From positions 26,598,001 through 26,662,000 of the forward strand of contig CM060733.1 in the NCBI GenBank assembly GCA_030704615.1: a DNA stretch of 64,000 nt, read 5' to 3'. Numbering within the stretch: position 1 is the first letter of the stretch; every line of letters starts with the position of its first letter. Both the position numbers and the translations under genes were made by a program. Below the pieces are notes generated by a model. The model made no database searches and was not told the origin of the DNA. It was given only the letters and a program-made list of their open reading frames with translations. Positions 60,534 through 64,000 of this stretch are shown one piece after another. The DNA is from Takakia lepidozioides. Its lineage: Eukaryota; Streptophyta; Takakiopsida; Takakiales; Takakiaceae.

Positions 60534-61075
60534 TTGTTATAGCCTTGTTGCCATAGGCCCAGCGCCTGGGCAGAACAAGAGGGAACAGACACTACCTTGT
60601 GAGGGGCTCACTCCAGTAGTGGGACTTACCTTGGTATAAACAATAGGTTTGGGCTTTCCAGATTTCCTCTACTAAGCCATTCACACAAGCATCAACTGCT
60701 GTGTGTAAGCTGCCCAGCAATCACACCCCAACAGGGTCAGGCCTTTAGGCTCAGCCTCGAGATTTTGAAAGCTGGTGAACAAAAGTGCAGGGACCATGTT
60801 CTTGATGGTCCTGAAGAGGGTCGCTCTCTCATGAGACTGCCCTGGGCATTGTATCATAAAACGGATATTGTCTTCAGGCCACCCGCACATTGGGCATAAT
60901 AATTTCCCTTTCCTCTCATCTGTTTACAGTTCAAAGGTAGACTCCCCACCTTCAGTTTAAATTTCAGTCTTGTGCCAATGGTAGGTAGGCCCTAAAATCA
61001 GATCATCCTTAAGGTCCTCACCATGTCAAGAACTGGAAACAAGTTCAGGGAAGTTTTTTGCCTAACTTTGTTTAT
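60534..61075 (-). mobile_element. LINE-A fragment
   Basis: Minus-strand zinc-tail end: CGWPEDNIRFMIQCPGQSHE, LEAEPKGLTLLG, then a diverged 3' end. The upstream part (61075-60950) matches FPVxDM...LRPTIGTRLKFKLKVGS. A middle-aged copy with several frame changes. Confidence 0.75.
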
Positions 61076-61076
61076 G

Positions 61077-61140
61077 AGAGAAATGAAATGATACTTTATA
61101 ACATGCACAGGAAGCTCAAAGAGCTAATGGGACAACAGAA
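61077..61140 (-). mobile_element. LINE-B 3' terminus only
   Basis: The hairpin (61112-61126, last base changed) plus pentamer tail gaaatgaaatg at 61079-61090. About 60 bases of an element, directly left of LINE-A tails. Confidence 0.6.
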
Positions 61141-61149
61141 AGCATGGAA

Positions 61150-61425
61150 TTAAGAGAGAGAATGTACTCATAAGACTTTGTTTGCCGTAGCCTTGTGGCC
61201 ATAGACCCCCGGTGGAGATGGAAACAGAGAGAGAGAGAGAGACTGTACTCATAAGACGTTGTTTGCCGTAGCCTTGTGGCCATTGACCCCGTGCCCAGTT
61301 TGAGCGGGAACAAAAGGGACAGAAAGAGAGATTGTACTCATAAGATGTTGTTTGCCGTAGCCTTGTGGCCATTGACCCCGCGCCCAGTTTGAGCGGGAAG
61401 GACAGAGAGAGAGATTGTACTCATA
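61150..61425 (-). repeat. Head-to-tail array of LINE-A 3' ends
   Basis: Three consecutive copies of only the last 60-90 bases of LINE-A (61150-61212, 61240-61325, 61326-61405), each read on the minus strand and each separated by (GA)n. They lead into the full tail of the long copy starting at 61426. The units differ at a few bases and in how much of the cgcccagtttgagcgggaa block they keep. Confidence 0.85.
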
Positions 61426-62214
61426 AGACGTTGTTTGCCGTAGCCTTGTGGCCATTGACCCCGCGCCCAGTTTGAGCGGGAGCAAAAGGGACAGAACCTA
61501 CCTCTGTCAGGGGCTGACGTTGGTAGTAAGACTTACCTCCATATATAGAATTAATCCGGGTTTTCCAGATATCCTCTAGAAATCCCTTCACACAAGCATC
61601 AATCTGCTGTGTGTGATTTGCCCAAAAACTAGGCCTCAGGAGGGCCTGGGCTTTTGGCTCAGCCTCGAGACTTTCAAAGTTGGTAAACAGGGGTACAGGC
61701 ACAATTCCCTTAATAGATTTGAAGAGAGCGTCTCTTTGGTGAGAGAACCCCGGACAGTGTATCAGAAAATGAATACTGTCTTCAGATTGCCCACACAACG
61801 GGCAAAGCACTCTCCCTTTCCTCTCTGCTTCTGTTTGCTGTTCAAAGGTAGGCTTCCTGCCCTGAGTTTAAATTTCAGTCTAGTGCCGAGAGTGGGTAGA
61901 CCCTTGAGGTCATCCAAGATGTCCTCCCCCATGTCACAGACTGGAAACAAGTTCAGGGAAGTTTTCTGCCTAACTTCCTTTCCAGTCAAGACTTGCGGAT
62001 CCAGGTCCAGGTCCTTGAGGATCTCTTCTACTCTCTTCTGCCAGGACTTAGCCTGTTTGACAGGGCGGTCCTGTTTCCAAGATATAGAGTTGATTAACTT
62101 AGGATATCTGGTGTTGGGCATATGTTGCAGCTGACCCCACCATCTGACCTTGAATTCATCTCGTCGGGAGCTTAAGGACGGAATGCCAAACTCACCCCGA
62201 ACAGCCACATTGGA

Positions 62215-62215
<1 letters not shown>
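61406..62215 (-). mobile_element. LINE-A, young 5'-truncated copy
   Basis: Minus strand, reading FGIPSLSSRRDEFKVRWWGQ, LQHMPNTRYPKLINSISWKQ, VEEILKDLDLDPQVLTGKEV, then the zinc tail (CPLCGQSEDSIHFLIHC) and the conserved 3' end. One 1-2 base indel near 61805 breaks the frame at the knuckle. From 61426 to 61985 it differs from 172-716 at only a small number of positions. Confidence 0.88.
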
Positions 62216-62247
<32 letters not shown>

Positions 62248-62258
62248 AGAGAGAGAGA
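62216..62258. repeat. (GA)n with internal G-run
   Basis: gacagagaga... with a run of nine G in the middle, at the junction between the long LINE-A copy and another LINE-A tail. Confidence 0.9.
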
Positions 62259-62460
62259 ATGTACTCATGAGGCATTGTTTGCCGTAGCCTTGGGTCCATA
62301 AACCCTGTGCCCAGTTTGGGCGGAACAAGAGGGAGAGAAATGATATGAATTGGAATGATACTTAATGACATCCATGGGAAGCTCAAAGAGCTTATGGGAC
62401 AAGGGAAAGCATGAAACAAGAATGAGAGTGGGGCCCTCCACAAGCAGCCCAATAACAACT
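62258..62460 (-). mobile_element. LINE-A tail followed by LINE-B tail
   Basis: 62258-62336 is one more LINE-A terminus (gtactcatgaggcattgttt, diverged). 62336-62460 is a LINE-B terminus with a perfect hairpin (62379-62393) and the gggccctccac block at 62427. Both are on the minus strand, continuing the array. Confidence 0.7.
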
Positions 62461-62559
62461 ACTGATCAAGGGATTAGCTAAGACGTATGCTGCTAAGCAT
62501 TCCTGATTCTCTTAATGGAACATTGGCTATCTCAGAATATACAAGAGAGAAGAAAAGAG

Positions 62560-63320
62560 AAGAGAAATGAAATGAAATGAAATGGTGCTTTATAGCGTCC
62601 GCGGAAAGCTCGTAGAGCTTATGGGACAAAATGGAAGAAAACATGAGAGAGGAACAAATCCAGAAACCACAATTAATGTTCTAGCGATTGTCTAAGGGTG
62701 AAGGCCTCATGTAGGTAGGCTGCCAAGCATTTTTGATCCTCATAGTGAAAGACATCAGTGAGAGTTTGGGTTCCACTGAATAAACAGTGGAATCTCCCAC
62801 GGATCTCGTAGTATAGAGGGCAGTAGAAGAAGAAGTGTTCTTCAGTTTCAATTTCCTTGCTGCGCCCTATGCAAGCTGGACATAGGCTGTCCTCCCGTTG
62901 CAGGTTTTCCCATCTGCCAGTCTCTATCCGTAGGTTGTGGGAACCCACCCTGAACCGTCCCAATGCCCTCAAGAGGGAAGGAGATAAGGGTGCTGAAAGG
63001 TAATTTGGTCTCAAGATTCTATCATCGCGGAGCACCAAGAATGTCTCTCGATACAAGTGGAGCTTTGTCGTGAGATTGGGTAGCATCCAAGTTCTCTTGA
63101 CATGTAATTCCATAAGCTCTCTCCAAATGAGTCTGTTGCGGTCATGTCTGGATGTGATGTCCACCTCATCTGGGTTCATTGGTAATAGGAAAGCAGTAGA
63201 AAGTCCGTTACGTTGAAATAAACTGTCCACTCGAGCATACCAGGAGTTCCTGAAACCTGCAGCTTTGAGCCTCATAGATGTTGTGAGGGCCCTTGCCACT
63301 AGCCCTTTGGGAGAAATGAA
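62560..63320 (-). mobile_element. LINE-B, best copy
   Basis: Minus strand, open for 208 codons from 63299 to 62673. It reads LTTSMRLKAAGFRNSWYARV, LPNLTTKLHLYRETFLVL, LGRFRVGSHNLRIETGRWEN and a zinc tail C-P-A-C...H...C (LCPACIGRSKEIETEEHFFF, then YCPLYYEIRGRFHCLF). The 3' end has the hairpin at 62606-62620, then GCGGACGCTATAAAGCACC and (ATTTC)n (62563-62582). The element is 5'-truncated at about 63320, next to gaaatgaaatgaaatg from another tail. Confidence 0.85.
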
Positions 63321-63823
63321 ATGAAATGAGAGGCAGGAATGCTCAGTAAAATAGAGAGGGTGTCACCTCGCTTGCAGAAGTGGGAGTTTCTCCGCTGCAT
63401 CACATAACATGCAGCAGCCCCCCAGCACAATGTCATTTGTCTATAGGCCACTGCTAGCTGCATTCTACATACCCACTTTGCTTAGCATACTCATGCCATT
63501 GTTTACAACGTTCTTTCGCTATGTTACCTCTTCCCCACTTCACTTCCAGGCTCCCTGTACTAGGACAACATTCCCACTCCAACTCTGTGTAATTACTGAG
63601 TGTCTTGACATGGGGTGGGGTGGGAGATCATAGCTCAGATGGTGATTTGCCCGTGATTTACCGGTGGTGATTTGCGGAATCCAAATATATGAAACAAATT
63701 GGTATGAACAGAGCAGGAGGGATGGAAAAAGATGTCTATCATGCCAAAATCAGTCAGAGTTTTTGTCCTCCTACAAATACTTCAGTATGGGCTGCAAACC
63801 TAACGAGGGTTTTTTGTTGCAGA
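63321..63823. other. Upstream region of the Sel1-repeat gene
   Basis: No gene seen. It probably holds the promoter, 5' UTR and an intron of the gene beginning at 63824; a pyrimidine-poor acceptor (tttgttgcag) ends at 63822. Confidence 0.4.
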
Positions 63824-64000
63824 ATGCCAGAAGAGGCCCATTTTTCTGAAACTACAGAAGAGGCCCATTTTGTTAAAACTATTCCCTTGAGGGATGTAGT
63901 TGCGGAATGCGAGAAGCGCTGGTTTGAAGAGGCTCTCAAAGCAGCCAAGAGTGGGGATGTGGCTATGGCAACTCTGGTTGGCCAGATGTACTTCTCTGGC
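63824..64000 (+). CDS. Sel1-repeat / TPR-like protein, 5' part
   Basis: Open from ATG 63824 to the window edge (59 codons). The text ECEKRWFEEALKAAKSGDVA followed by MATLVGQMYFSG matches the start of Sel1-like repeats, alpha-helical repeats that scaffold protein complexes; plant members often follow W-F-E-A-L-K-A-A-x-x-G-D. The first 18 residues contain a near duplication of EEAHF (27 bases apart in the DNA). The ATG lies two bases after a possible acceptor (ttgcag), so the true start could be in an earlier exon. The 3' end is beyond the window. Confidence 0.7.
   Translation, partial: MPEEAHFSETTEEAHFVKTIPLRDVVAECEKRWFEEALKAAKSGDVAMATLVGQMYFSG

Noticed and set aside
62379-62393. AAGCTC-GAGCTT hairpins as transcription terminators or attachment sites
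   Set aside because: They occur only at LINE-B ends next to the tail, not after genes.

Overview
This window is nuclear DNA from a land plant. The genes are intron-rich, and two encode plastid-targeted proteins (THF1 and a plastid phosphoglycerate kinase) with a third likely (ribosomal protein L24). There is also a decayed PPR-DYW gene and an intact-looking gene for a TTC29-like axonemal TPR protein. A TTC29 orthologue suggests a lineage that still makes flagellated sperm (bryophyte, lycophyte, fern, cycad or Ginkgo). Seed-free is my best guess; I cannot name the species.

Left part (1-12 kb). A CPSF30/YTH gene on the minus strand loses the end of its YTH domain against a 3-kb LINE whose reverse-transcriptase core is inverted in place. 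A PPR-DYW pseudogene follows, split by an antisense LINE of a different family.

Middle left (13.7-22.2 kb). A 5' LTR and gag fragment of a Ty1/copia element runs straight into a long, decayed Ty3/gypsy element. Between its protease and reverse transcriptase the gypsy element carries a complete C5-cytosine DNA methyltransferase domain, and its polyprotein ends in a PHD finger. It therefore carries a putative DNA-methylation writer and chromatin reader inside one retrotransposon. Twelve premature stops and several frameshifts show this copy is dead.

Middle (23-46 kb). Ordinary host genes: a myotubularin-type phosphoinositide phosphatase (-), ribosomal protein L24 (+), cytosolic ribosomal protein S13/uS15 (+), an ORMDL sphingolipid regulator (-) and THF1/PSB29 (+).

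Right part (48-64 kb). Plastid phosphoglycerate kinase (-), the TTC29-like gene (+), an unrecognised seven-exon gene (-), a dense head-to-tail array of LINE 3' ends, and the first exon of a Sel1-repeat gene running off the right edge. Three gene pairs are divergent (myotubularin/L24, ORMDL/THF1, PGK/TTC29); the last two are separated by only about 0.6-0.7 kb and probably share promoters.

Three non-LTR families recur. LINE-A has a CPLCG-type zinc tail and a conserved 3' end followed by (TC)n. LINE-B has a CPAC-type tail and a 3' AAGCTC-loop-GAGCTT hairpin followed by (ATTTC)n. LINE-C is seen once, inside the PPR pseudogene. Exon boundaries were read by eye from splice signals, reading phase and family knowledge; no alignments were run.
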